Assembly (NCBI GenBank): GCA_044228285.1
Contig: JBGAVD010000003.1
Span: 186,001-250,000 of the forward strand
Length of the DNA: 64,000 bases
DNA from: JBBATK01 sp044228285
Lineage (GTDB): Bacteria; Bacteroidota; Ignavibacteria; Kapaibacteriales; NICIL-2
Direction of reading: 5' to 3'
Part shown: positions 42,706-52,677 of the stretch, in pieces
How positions within the stretch are numbered: position 1 is the stretch's first letter
Layout: the number at the start of each line of letters is the position of its first letter
Program-made: the position numbers and the translations under genes
The notes under the pieces: generated by a model
What the model saw: the letters and a program-made list of their open reading frames with translations, nothing else
Database searches by the model: none
Told to the model about the DNA's origin: nothing

Positions 42706-45700
42706 TTACTTCACGATTTGGATGCTTTGTGTGAACACAACGCCGTTTTGCTTAGCAACGACGGTGTATGTACCATTCACCAAGTTGAGAGTGTTGAACT
42801 CAAGACGGCGATGACCGCTCATATCGCCAGTAGCGATTGTTTGGACCGTGCGACCATTGAGATCAACCAAGCTTACTTCTGTCATACCCGAACCACTGAG
42901 GTCCAGTTCAACAGCAGCAATGCTAACAACTGGGTTTGGACTAACACTCAAGCTAAGAGCAGAACCATTAACATCAGCTTCGATGCGAACTTCTTGTGAG
43001 TAGTTCACACTTCCATCAAGGTCAACCATTTTCAAGCGGTATAACCAAGCTGAGTTGTTGCTAACGTTCATGTCGACCGTTGCGTAGTCTTTCACAACAG
43101 TGCTTGTTCCTTGTGCAGAAACGGTAGCTACGGTTGTAAAGTTGCTGTTACCCTTTTCAGAAGCAGCAGCGCGTTCTACTTCGAAGTATGCTGAGTTCTT
43201 TTCGCTAGCGGTAGCCCAGTTCAAATTCACATTGGAACCAGAACGCTTAGCGTTGAATGTTGTCAATTCAACTGGAACAACAGCACCGTTGCTACGCTCA
43301 ATGAACTCAATGATTGCGCGCATGATACGCTCGCTACCGTTGTTGGTTGTGACGCGTGGAAGGTGACGCCAGTCTGTACCAAAGAACACAACATTGTAGT
43401 TGAGGTAATTGGTTGCAATACCCATGATTGAATCGGTAACACCTGCATCACGGTTAACGAAGTAGTACGCTGTACGTGACAAACCATTGGTTTGATTGTC
43501 AGAGTAAATCTTCATCAAGCTTGGCATTGGAACTGCGTTGTCATACATGTTTGTGGTCTTGGTAACCGTTTCACGGATACCTTGAGCAAGTGCGAAACCT
43601 TGGATCAATTGTGCATCATATCCAGCAGCGCGAGGTGTGCGATCTACAGGAGCTGCACCCTTGAGTGCACCGGTTGATGCATTCGTTGCACGAAGAACGT
43701 TACGAACAAACTGCTCGTCGTTTGTAGCATCCAAGCCAATGTGCTTACCCAAGATTTCTTGTGATGAAACGATGAGGTTCTTCTTGTCTGAAGAAACACC
43801 GTTCGCCAAGAATACGCGAAGGTCTGTACGTTGTTGGCGTGTGAGACGGTTTGTATCACCGCTCCAGAAGAGTGAACGATACATGGTATAGTTCACAGCG
43901 CGTGGTTCCCAACCCTGACGATCAAAGATATCGTAAGCGCCAAGATTCAAACCAACATAGCTAAGAGCCTTGCTCAATGAGTCATAGTTCAAACGACCAA
44001 CAATATCATTGAATGATGTACTTGGGCTATTTGGATTCGCAGCAATAGATGTAACACTATTGATCATACGAATTGGTGAGCGCATCAAGTAGAAGCGAAC
44101 TGGCTTGCTGGTTGTATTGTTAACAGAGTTCTCATCGATTGGCGTGAACACCTTCAAGGTGTAGATTGGAGTAACATTGCGTGACATTGCAGTAAATGGA
44201 GCAGGAGCTGATTGTCCCATGTCACTGTAGGTCATTGGAGAGAAGCCGAAGTCGAATGTGATATCGGTGCTTTCACCTGGAGCAATGGAAACAACCTTTT
44301 GGTTTGTTGCAACGATGTTTGAGAATTGGTCAAGAATCTGGGCTTGGATGGTAACACCAGACTGCAAAGCAGAACCGTTGTTACGCATACGAGCGCTAAC
44401 GTTGACTGGAGCTGTTGTCATTACATACTCAGCATCAGAGAAGCTGCCAGTACCAGCGCGGTATGCAACTGGGCTCAACACTTCAATAGCTTCGATGTCA
44501 TTTACATACAAGCGACCAACGAACTCATCTGCACCGATAGTGAAGCGAGCGCCGTTTTGTCCACGTGGATCACCATCAAGATCATAAAGACCAGCGCTGG
44601 TGCGATTGCCTCTTCTGTCAAGGATAGATCCGATTGGGAATGGATTGCTATTGATACGCATTTTTGAAGGTGACTGTGTGCCAGCAACATAGTCGCTAAC
44701 GAAGTTACCAGTAACGCTATTGATATCTTGAGCTGTCCAGCCCTTCCATTGACCAAGTGTCGTATAATCTGCTTGTGAACCGAGTGTGAGGATACCGCTC
44801 ACAGCATCTGTTTCGATATAACGAACGATTGCTGCGTTTGGACACCAGAAAGCATTACGGTTTGAGGTCAATCCGCCACTTACTGCTGGCATCAAACCAG
44901 GAACAGCTGCCGAAGCGCGTGGTGAAGTACCTTGATAGAAAATACCAGCCATTACGTTGCCTGCTGCAGTATTAACGCTGCTTGAAGCACCACTTACTGC
45001 AATTGCATTGTTCAATGCTACACAGTCGGTTGCTTGTTGAATGCCAATACCAACTACACTTGCACCATTGGAGACGTTATCACCTGTCAACATTACTGTG
45101 TTGTTGACAACTGAGTCTTTACGTGTGAAGTAGCCGTTAACAGCTGGTGTAATAAGCTTGGTCAAGCCAGTCTGGGTTTGGTTACGTGTTGTTGTCAAGT
45201 GAATACCTGCAACTGTTGCAGCTTGTGTGGTGCGGTTCAACGCATAAACAAGGTTTCCTACTACGTTTGCTGCTTCGTTCACATTAGGGAAGCTAATGTT
45301 TCCACCTGATGGATTAACGAAAGAGTTCATGGTTTGCTCAATGAGAATACCTTGGACTGCAACGTTTGATGAGATATTTGAAATCTCGTTCTTCGCTACA
45401 TAAGGCTTCACGCAGTTGTACACAACTTGACCTGGGCGAGCGTCGCCACCAAGCATGATACCAGCTGCTTGTCCATTGATGCCAGTTGCGCCAACACCAA
45501 CATTGAGAATACGATTGCCAACGATGCTTTCGTTTTCGCCATAACCACTATAGATACCAGCGCGAGCAACACTTGTAATGATGTTGTTGCTAATGTTGGT
45601 GTTCTTGTTGTAGTAACGTTGGTAGCGTGGGTTTCCGCCTGGTGCGATGTCATTGTAGAACAATGGTCCAACACCGAGAGAAACGATACCATAACCGAAA

Positions 45701-48243
45701 CCAGAAATTTCGTTGTTTACGAATTGGTTGTTGTCGTTTGAGAGAGTATCCAAACCAAGTGAATTATTTCCACCAATGTTTGGTACAACACTACGAGAAA
45801 CGATACCTGCTGAATAGCTTTCAGGACCTGAAGAGAGGGTACGAACATCTGGCTCAAACGAGAAGTTTGGTGACAGATAACGAACAACTGGCAATGCAGC
45901 TGAATAGCTTGCTGTTGATTGTGGGTAGTTCTCAATCAAGGAGTTCTTTACACCAATGTTTGAGGAACCACGACCCAAATAGAATACAGCACGGTGAACA
46001 GGAGCATTAACAGATGGCACGTCCAACATGAAACGGAATGAGCGTTGGCTACCACCGTCGAAGGTGATGTATCCAGCTGAGTTCGCGTATAGGTTTGGAT
46101 TCTTGAATTGGTTTTGTGCGGCAAATGGATTCGCTGGCGCAATGTTCTGTCCAAAGAAGATACCTACACCCATCTGTGACTGTAAGCGAATACCAATAGA
46201 GCCACGAGAAAGTGAATTCAGCAATGATGGTCTAAATGTAACGGTATTTGTTGCATTGATACCAAGAATCTTCGCACTCAAGTCAAGAGCGGGAGCTGGC
46301 GTCAATTGGTTCAGACTTCCAACTGTATAGTTTGCATCCGTCAATTCAAAAACGGTTGGCCCACTAACTCCGCGACTGTACAAAGCATCAACGGCAGCCT
46401 GAATACTGACGAAATTTCGTGAGTTACCTGTATTCAAAGTACCAATTGTGTATGTTCCAGACAATGCATCGATAACATCAAACTCTGAACAAATAGTATT
46501 GTTTGAGGTAACTGGATCATCTGGTGAGTTTACCGAACAACAAACACGATAGTGGCCAATGGTTAAAGGAGTCCATGGATCATAAAGAAGTGTTGTTGTG
46601 TTTGGTGTAGTGAATGCTAGATCTGGGATCGACTTGTCAGCCTGGAACACCATCGTCCAAGTGCCTCCAACTAGCTTTTCTACTGTTAAGTGCGTTGGAA
46701 TATCGGATTGATCGATAGCTCCGTTGTTTTTAAACTTGGCACTAATGACAATTGGTCGATTAACGAAAACATCTCCAACTGGATTAATGATTTGTTCAGC
46801 GGATAACTCAGTAGCATACTGCGTGTCAAATTGAAGACAGGTTGATGCGCTAGGTAGCGTGTTATTCGCAAGATTCTCGTCGTTTGCACCAATCATATTG
46901 ACTGTGTACTGAACGAAATAGCTGCCAACGTTAACGGTATTAAAGTTAGGAAATTGCGCAAAGTAGGTATCACCAGTACCAAGACCAGTTGCGTTATTGT
47001 AAACAATTGTGTCTTGACGAACAATCGAACCACCGTTACAAGCAGTTCTGATTGTCTCAATCAATTGAAATGTGTACACACGGTTCAATCCAACGTTTTG
47101 AACACTAACAGCAAAAGGAATGTCGATACCACGTAGATACTTGTATGGTGATGGACGAGGATATGAAATGCTCGCCAACGACATATCATTCTGATACGCA
47201 ATGATGAATTGCTTGCTGTAGTTCTGAGTGTAATTGGTGGCAGGTAAGTTATACGTTGCCTCAACTCTATAGGCACCGCCAACTGCAGTGCGCGCGTCGA
47301 GTGCACCGTTAACACCAGCCAGTGGACCAGTTGCATAAGCAAAACTCTGTGTAAGAAGACCGGTTCCGGTAGTTATAGGAATGATAGTATCGGTTGGGCT
47401 TGAGGTATTCAAAGCGCGATACACAACATTTGTTGAAGGGAGAGGACCAACAATCTTATAAGTCAGGTTAATGGTACCCGACGTACGACGGAAAGTTAGA
47501 GATGGGCTAGGGAAACCAGCGCTACCATCATACAGACTGGTGGTAAGAATTCTACGTGGATCGATGTTGTCCGGGAACGATGACTCAATACCCGAAAGTA
47601 CCGAGAAACGTGTCTGAGGCATTAAGTTAGCAGCTGAACCTGTTGCCTGTGTACACATGTTGCAATTACCATCGGTATAATAGTAGGTATTACAAGGATA
47701 CCCGGCGTTATCACCAAAAACAGGGCAATTATAGGTGTAGTTAGCACAGTTTCCACCAACGTTATACTGAGAACACACTTCGATAATCAGATTACTCGTA
47801 CCGTTCCACAGAAAGTGCGAGCTAAAATTGTACTTGTTCCAACCAAGAGGTGGAACTGCTTCATTGGCGTTCGAGTAAACAGTGGTCAGACCAGACGACA
47901 CATAGGTGGTTGTAGCCGTAGATTGTGTCGTGGTGCCAATCTTAATAGTAAAGTTCTGCATAGCATCAGCTCCGGTGTTGGAGCTAACATTATATGCAAT
48001 CGCAGTTATGTTTCCCGGGCTAATTCCCGCCGCGGTGAGCATGGCGGCAGTATAAATATACTGACTTCTCCAACCGCTGTACCAACGAGAATATGGTGTC
48101 TGACCAGTATTTCCGGTAGTTGTGCCGATAACCGAGGCACCTGCTCCTACGGTGTAGTCCTGCTGTGCTCGCAAAGAATCACTACTGAAAATCAATAGCA
48201 ATACAGCGAGTAGTGTTGTGAAACAAGTAGATCTTTGTTTCAT
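42706..48243 (-). CDS. Giant T9SS cargo protein with beta-helix and ThuA-like regions
   Basis: 1845 residues with a strong GGAGG ribosome site 5 bases before the ATG. Signal peptide ends near DSLRAQQ. Residues ~28-215 form a fibre/lectin-like module with an aromatic and Cys-rich loop (CPVFGDNAGYPCNTYYYTDG, four more Cys around it). Repeated sandwich domains follow to ~600. A right-handed parallel beta-helix spans roughly 640-1180 (NNQFVNNEISGFGYGIVSLG, NNTVMLTGDNVSNGASV). Then come CARDB-like sandwiches (VSARMRNNGSALQSGVTIQA), a segment recalling ThuA/glutamine-amidotransferase folds (YRSLFWSGDTNRLTRQQRTD) and a T9SS domain starting VSPNPVVS and ending SIQIVK. Proline codons are mostly CCA, suggesting strong expression. 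Probably a surface carbohydrate-binding or adhesin protein; function unproven. Confidence 0.85.
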   Translation of the reverse strand: MKQRSTCFTTLLAVLLLIFSSDSLRAQQDYTVGAGASVIGTTTGNTGQTPYSRWYSGWRSQYIYTAAMLTAAGISPGNITAIAYNVSSNTGADAMQNFTIKIGTTTQSTATTTYVSSGLTTVYSNANEAVPPLGWNKYNFSSHFLWNGTSNLIIEVCSQYNVGGNCANYTYNCPVFGDNAGYPCNTYYYTDGNCNMCTQATGSAANLMPQTRFSVLSGIESSFPDNIDPRRILTTSLYDGSAGFPSPSLTFRRTSGTINLTYKIVGPLPSTNVVYRALNTSSPTDTIIPITTGTGLLTQSFAYATGPLAGVNGALDARTAVGGAYRVEATYNLPATNYTQNYSKQFIIAYQNDMSLASISYPRPSPYKYLRGIDIPFAVSVQNVGLNRVYTFQLIETIRTACNGGSIVRQDTIVYNNATGLGTGDTYFAQFPNFNTVNVGSYFVQYTVNMIGANDENLANNTLPSASTCLQFDTQYATELSAEQIINPVGDVFVNRPIVISAKFKNNGAIDQSDIPTHLTVEKLVGGTWTMVFQADKSIPDLAFTTPNTTTLLYDPWTPLTIGHYRVCCSVNSPDDPVTSNNTICSEFDVIDALSGTYTIGTLNTGNSRNFVSIQAAVDALYSRGVSGPTVFELTDANYTVGSLNQLTPAPALDLSAKILGINATNTVTFRPSLLNSLSRGSIGIRLQSQMGVGIFFGQNIAPANPFAAQNQFKNPNLYANSAGYITFDGGSQRSFRFMLDVPSVNAPVHRAVFYLGRGSSNIGVKNSLIENYPQSTASYSAALPVVRYLSPNFSFEPDVRTLSSGPESYSAGIVSRSVVPNIGGNNSLGLDTLSNDNNQFVNNEISGFGYGIVSLGVGPLFYNDIAPGGNPRYQRYYNKNTNISNNIITSVARAGIYSGYGENESIVGNRILNVGVGATGINGQAAGIMLGGDARPGQVVYNCVKPYVAKNEISNISSNVAVQGILIEQTMNSFVNPSGGNISFPNVNEAANVVGNLVYALNRTTQAATVAGIHLTTTRNQTQTGLTKLITPAVNGYFTRKDSVVNNTVMLTGDNVSNGASVVGIGIQQATDCVALNNAIAVSGASSSVNTAAGNVMAGIFYQGTSPRASAAVPGLMPAVSGGLTSNRNAFWCPNAAIVRYIETDAVSGILTLGSQADYTTLGQWKGWTAQDINSVTGNFVSDYVAGTQSPSKMRINSNPFPIGSILDRRGNRTSAGLYDLDGDPRGQNGARFTIGADEFVGRLYVNDIEAIEVLSPVAYRAGTGSFSDAEYVMTTAPVNVSARMRNNGSALQSGVTIQAQILDQFSNIVATNQKVVSIAPGESTDITFDFGFSPMTYSDMGQSAPAPFTAMSRNVTPIYTLKVFTPIDENSVNNTTSKPVRFYLMRSPIRMINSVTSIAANPNSPSTSFNDIVGRLNYDSLSKALSYVGLNLGAYDIFDRQGWEPRAVNYTMYRSLFWSGDTNRLTRQQRTDLRVFLANGVSSDKKNLIVSSQEILGKHIGLDATNDEQFVRNVLRATNASTGALKGAAPVDRTPRAAGYDAQLIQGFALAQGIRETVTKTTNMYDNAVPMPSLMKIYSDNQTNGLSRTAYYFVNRDAGVTDSIMGIATNYLNYNVVFFGTDWRHLPRVTTNNGSERIMRAIIEFIERSNGAVVPVELTTFNAKRSGSNVNLNWATASEKNSAYFEVERAAASEKGNSNFTTVATVSAQGTSTVVKDYATVDMNVSNNSAWLYRLKMVDLDGSVNYSQEVRIEADVNGSALSLSVSPNPVVSIAAVELDLSGSGMTEVSLVDLNGRTVQTIATGDMSGHRRLEFNTLNLVNGTYTVVAKQNGVVFTQSIQIVK

Positions 48244-48992
48244 ACATCCTCCAATGTTGATTAAATAAAATATTTAGGATACGATATTCTCGAAACGAAA
48301 AACCACCTAGATCGCTAAAATGGAATCTAGATGAATGAAATGAAAGCAATGACCAACTCCACAAAGAGACTCGGCCAGCCTTCAAATATAGAAAACTGAA
48401 GATGAACAAGGCGTAAAAAGTTACGATCAAATCTTCAAATTCCCATGCAGGCAAAGAACTTGCGCAATCGGAACCGCTATCACAAGGGAAAAGCGAAAGC
48501 CACCCTTCCGTCCAGAGAATAGTGTGACGTACCTGCGGCATCGGTCCTGAGACGCATGCGTAATAATGCTTCAGTATGACTTTTGTTTCACAAACAGTCT
48601 GCATTACTACTCAAAGTGGCGATTCTGATCGTATACGCTTAAATAGTCATCTGTATCGTGCTGAGCAAAGCTGATTATTGCACATCACTGTGTCCGAACT
48701 CCTAGTGCTTGAACAGAGTATGGAGCTTTCTGAGAAGTGACAAAAAAAATTGCAGAAAAATCAGTCTAAGTTCAATCAAATCAACGGGATAATAGCAGTC
48801 CAAGTAGATTCTTCTGTGGAGATCTGCAAGATCGGCTCTCTTTCACAAGTAAGCGTTACTGACACGTTCCTCTCGTTTCAGTGCTGCAGGTTTGGTACAC
48901 TTGAATCAAGGATAGACTTAGTTGAAATCACGTAGTTTGCACCTTCGTTTCGTGCTAAACGTAGGATACACCAGCCTCTTGGGCAAGACATC
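48244..48992. other. Long intergenic region, 5' leader of the large T9SS gene
   Basis: About 750 bases between the divergent starts of the giant T9SS gene and the YggS-type gene. The first ~20 bases are the ribosome site and leader; beyond that I see no supported ORF, RNA fold or repeat. Confidence 0.45.
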
Positions 48993-49706
48993 ATGATTGA
49001 ACACTCTCTCGAACAGCGAATTCAGAACATCACGCAGCGCATGCTTCGCGCCTGCACAAAAGTCCAGCGATCACCAGATACTGTTTCCGTCATCGCCGCG
49101 TCAAAGACCCATTCTTCGGCTTTGATTGTCGAAGCCATGCACTTTGGTATAAAGGACTTCGGCGAGAACTATGTTCAGGAATTAGTTAGCAAGTATAATG
49201 ATCTAAAGGGCTTAGCTGTCCGCTGGCACTTCATAGGACACCTTCAAAGCAATAAAGTGAAGGCTATTGCACCGTTTGTGGATTGCATCCACTCTGTCGA
49301 CTCATTACGCCTTGCTGAAGAAATCTCCAAACAAGCCCGTAAGAATGGTCGAACCATTGAGATTCTTATTCAAATCAATACATCTGGAGAGCATTCCAAA
49401 TCTGGCATTCAGCCATCGGAGGCTCTTGATCTGGTGCGCTCTATACATGTATTACCTGGCATAAAGGTGAAGGGGTTAATGGCTATTCCAGAGCCTCAAG
49501 ACGACCCTGAACGTACGAGGCCGGAGTTCCAGCTTCTGCGCCGCTTAGGTAGTATGATCAGCAATACTTTATCTCTCGAAGGGTTCACAGAGTTATCTAT
49601 GGGTATGAGCTCTGATTTTGAATGCGCCATCGAGGAAGGGGCAACAATGATACGACTCGGAACTCTACTCTTTGGCGATCGAGAGTACAACCAAGTACAC
49701 TCTTAG
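48993..49706 (+). CDS. YggS/PLPBP family PLP-binding protein
   Basis: PLP homeostasis protein with a TIM-barrel (alanine racemase-like N-terminal) fold. K38 in VSVIAASKTH is the PLP lysine; FGENYVQELVSKY, WHFIGHLQSNK, VDSLRLAEEI, KVKGLMAIP, SMGMSSDFECAIEEGATMIRLG and FGDREY are all family landmarks. 237 residues, typical. Acts in the cytosol on B6 and amino-acid balance rather than as an enzyme. It stands alone, with weak ribosome site (GGGCAAG) before the ATG. Confidence 0.95.
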   Translation: MIEHSLEQRIQNITQRMLRACTKVQRSPDTVSVIAASKTHSSALIVEAMHFGIKDFGENYVQELVSKYNDLKGLAVRWHFIGHLQSNKVKAIAPFVDCIHSVDSLRLAEEISKQARKNGRTIEILIQINTSGEHSKSGIQPSEALDLVRSIHVLPGIKVKGLMAIPEPQDDPERTRPEFQLLRRLGSMISNTLSLEGFTELSMGMSSDFECAIEEGATMIRLGTLLFGDREYNQVHS

Positions 49707-49860
49707 GATCTTCGCTTTGCGAGACCTAAGGTGCTGTTTCTACCGATGATCTGCGTGCTTATGCACAACAGGTATGGAACTGGGCTGTAAAGTTGAACAC
49801 TCCTTCGGAGTTGTCCACGGTAGAAATGAATCCGATTCGCTTGACAAGGACAAATCTACT

Positions 49861-50856
49861 CTACGAATCAGCCAAGATTCTGGCTCTTTCAAACAAGCCA
49901 CGTGCTAATACTTGCGCAACAAGTCTTGCAGTGCGATGATCAACATCAAAGCGTGGATTGAGCTCAACAAGATCAATGAGTTTTACCTGTGTATGCGATG
50001 CGGCCATACTCATAAAGGACAATACTTCCGCTGCGCTGAAACCATCAACAGCCACAGCGCTTACTCCAGGAGCGTACGCCCCACCGACGGCGTCAATATC
50101 GAATGAGCAGTAAATGCACTCTGTTACAGAAGCTCTGATTAAAGCCTCGGCGAACGCGGCATCCAAGCCCTGCATTCGTATCTGTTGCAGCATGCGAACG
50201 CTCTGCCCTTTCTCGCGCAAATACTCACAATGTGAAGCCGCAGCAACAAATGACTGAATTCCAAATGCCGTTGAAGAACCTTCGGGAATCCTCGAAGAAG
50301 CCGCTTCAAGCAACTGACGAAACGGACTCCCAGAATGCCGAACAAATTCGTCTCCAAGCTTAATCAAGGGCCGCACATCGAGATGGGCATCGATATTGAT
50401 AAACGACATTTTGCTTGCATGAGCTAAAAGCGCTGAACCATTTGCATAGGCAATATCATGACCTCCTCCCAAGACAAAGACAAATGCCCCACTATCCAAT
50501 AAGCACTTCACAATCGTTGTCTGCCGCTCATGTATCTGCTCTAAACTCAAGCTATCACAATTGACATCCCCACAATCAACGATGTGTACTCGATCAGAGA
50601 TCGTATTCAATCCATCAGAAATGGTTAAGCGCTCTAAGTGCCGACGAATCGCCGCAGGTGCCTCAGCAGCCCCTGCTCTCCCACCGTTACGTTCCACTCC
50701 AATATGCTGAGGTACGCCAAGTAAGGCAATCGTGTTTTGTCCAAGCTCCTGGCCACGATACTGCTCCACTTTTGTTGCAAAACGCAAGTCTCCGCGATCA
50801 GAACGAGGATTTGCGTCGTAGACATATGGCTGGAGATAGTTAAGAGGAAAGTCCAT
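49861..50856 (-). CDS. Ureohydrolase, probable formimidoylglutamase
   Basis: Manganese ureohydrolase of the arginase/agmatinase/HutG fold. Metal ligands: H133 in LGGGHDIAYANG, D156, H158 and D160 in INIDAHLDVRP, D253 and D255 in SFDIDAVGGAYAPG. The overall spacing, GVERNGGRAGAAEAPAAIRRHL start and the SGSPFRQLLE loop resemble formimidoylglutamase of histidine breakdown rather than arginase. The gene follows the glycosyltransferase after 6 bases, with overlapping unit likely; no hutH, hutU or hutI is nearby. Substrate call is moderate. Confidence 0.8.
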   Translation of the reverse strand: MDFPLNYLQPYVYDANPRSDRGDLRFATKVEQYRGQELGQNTIALLGVPQHIGVERNGGRAGAAEAPAAIRRHLERLTISDGLNTISDRVHIVDCGDVNCDSLSLEQIHERQTTIVKCLLDSGAFVFVLGGGHDIAYANGSALLAHASKMSFINIDAHLDVRPLIKLGDEFVRHSGSPFRQLLEAASSRIPEGSSTAFGIQSFVAAASHCEYLREKGQSVRMLQQIRMQGLDAAFAEALIRASVTECIYCSFDIDAVGGAYAPGVSAVAVDGFSAAEVLSFMSMAASHTQVKLIDLVELNPRFDVDHRTARLVAQVLARGLFERARILADS

Positions 50857-50862
50857 AGCAGC

Positions 50863-52029
50863 TCAATTCGTGGTAGAGTTTTGGTGTTGTTCCCAGTTTG
50901 CAGAGTGTGTATCGCAGATTACTCGAATCATATCTCTCGCAACTCGATCCCATGAATAAAGGACTCTGAGATCATGCATTTGCTCTCTCACTCTCTGCAC
51001 CATCCCTGTATTCCTAAGCAATGCAAGAATAAGATCCGACAACTGCTTCGGATCCTGACTGTCGGCATCAAGAAGATAGCCATTGTCTCCATGTCGGACT
51101 ATCTCAGGCATCGCATACTTGTTGCGAGCAATCACAGGAACACCATGAGTAAGAGCTTCCGCAAAAGCGATACCAAAGGCTTCAAACTGAGATGGCATCA
51201 CGTAACCTCGAGCATGCGCAAAGTACGACTGTAACGCTTCGGGTGTTTGTGGACCGAGTGCACGAACACCTGGAATCGCAAATGCCTCGACAACTCGCTG
51301 TGGGGCACCAGCTATCAGAAGATCGACGTCGTACTCTTGAGCAGCAAGTGCGTAGGCTTGAAGTACCAGAGGGCCAGCCTTGCGCTCAAAATCATAACCG
51401 ACAAATAGGAGATACTCTCGATCGTGGAGGCGTGGAGCTCCTTCTCTGGGCACTACCGTTGCACCTGCGCCAACAACATGCACTCTCTTCGGATCGAGAC
51501 CATAAGCATGAACCGCTTTTGAAGCAGCATAGCCACTCATTGCAAACAGTCCCGCACTTTTGCGATAGACCTCTTCCTGTTGCTTCTGACGCTCAGCTAG
51601 ATATGCGTCGCGATACAACACATGCTCGACTCGAGCAATCGAAGGATCTTGCAACAACTCACGAAATGCCGCCACACATAAGTCGAAGTACACATAGTTG
51701 GGCGTGTTTGGAGGTAGCGAGATGTCGGAGATAGCAAGGACTGCGTCAAGCTGAGGGTGCTCAGTAAGCAGCTCTGCAAATCGCTTCTGTACGGACTTCA
51801 GTCGTTGCGGGTTCTGCCCGGCCTCGCTTTGCAAGCTTGATGTATAGGGGTGCAAGGACAAACTTTGAAGCTTGTAGCGCAGGCGCTGAAGTCGCGGAAG
51901 ATGCACATCAAGATCAGAAAGTGATGAACCTAAAGCTCGCTCTAGTGCCTGATAGAGTGCAAGCGGTGTTCCGGACCAGGTTTTCTGGCGCGGCTGTGAC
52001 CAATCGCAGGCAAATCCAAGATGGAGCAT
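50863..52029 (-). CDS. GT4-family glycosyltransferase
   Basis: 388 residues. GT-B glycosyltransferase with the C-terminal nucleotide-sugar region: YLLFVGYDFERKAGPLVLQA, then PQTPEALQSYFAHARGYVMP and the retaining-enzyme signature SQFEAFGIAFAEALTHGVPV (E-x7-E). The N-terminal half with LAISDISLPPNTPNYVYFD and FAMSGYAASKAV is acceptor side. Donor and acceptor sugars are unknown. AGGAAAC ribosome site before the ATG at 52029. First gene of the unit with the ureohydrolase. Confidence 0.85.
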   Translation of the reverse strand: MLHLGFACDWSQPRQKTWSGTPLALYQALERALGSSLSDLDVHLPRLQRLRYKLQSLSLHPYTSSLQSEAGQNPQRLKSVQKRFAELLTEHPQLDAVLAISDISLPPNTPNYVYFDLCVAAFRELLQDPSIARVEHVLYRDAYLAERQKQQEEVYRKSAGLFAMSGYAASKAVHAYGLDPKRVHVVGAGATVVPREGAPRLHDREYLLFVGYDFERKAGPLVLQAYALAAQEYDVDLLIAGAPQRVVEAFAIPGVRALGPQTPEALQSYFAHARGYVMPSQFEAFGIAFAEALTHGVPVIARNKYAMPEIVRHGDNGYLLDADSQDPKQLSDLILALLRNTGMVQRVREQMHDLRVLYSWDRVARDMIRVICDTHSANWEQHQNSTTN

Positions 52030-52650
52030 GTTTCCTATCGTATGAGAGGCACGAAATTAGTCTTGAGTGTCGACTTTCGACCAGCCATTTTAACGCAGAC
52101 TTCGTCGTGACTTCCCTCAATCTGTTCTCTCACGCTTTTGTTTCAGGAACATTTCACATGAGTTGACAGAGAGATGCTTGCCATAGCTACGCCACATCGA
52201 CTCAGGGAGGCTCGCTACTGCTGGAGGTTTGAAACTGGGTGAGCTGCGCAGCGGAACGCTGCTTCGGTATCAAAATCTCCTGTCTTCCCTGCTTGTTGTT
52301 AGTGTTAAAGGGGGCCGTTTTGCGCTTCGCATGTACAGAGAGACCATTCAGTGGTGTGAAATGAGACCTCGAGGGTATAGCGCGTACCTGGTATGAGGTA
52401 CGAAGGACTTGTCCTGCTTCAGATATGATGCCAGGGTGATTCGTTCGTCGTACCTGACTCGTGCATAAGTTGTTTTGCGTTGCGCCAGACCAGTCAACTA
52501 TTTTACGAAGTCGATAGATAAGCAGCTAAGTCATTGTTGGGATAAAGGTGCCGGATAGCAGGCCTGAACTCTTGCACTTTGACTCAATGAGCCACTTTGC
52601 TCTCTGTTGCAAAGTCATTCGTCTTCAAACAGAATCCAGCATAGTTTCAA
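52030..52650. other. Intergenic region, nothing recognised
   Basis: About 620 bases between the divergent starts of the glycosyltransferase and the M28 peptidase. Both strands were scanned; no supported gene, RNA or repeat was found. Confidence 0.45.
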
Positions 52651-52677
52651 TTGCACAGCAAAACCATTTTCCTATTC

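Noticed and set aside
48182..48604. 140-codon frame upstream of the giant T9SS gene
   Set aside because: Overlaps the start of the real gene in another frame, has no family pattern or ribosome site.
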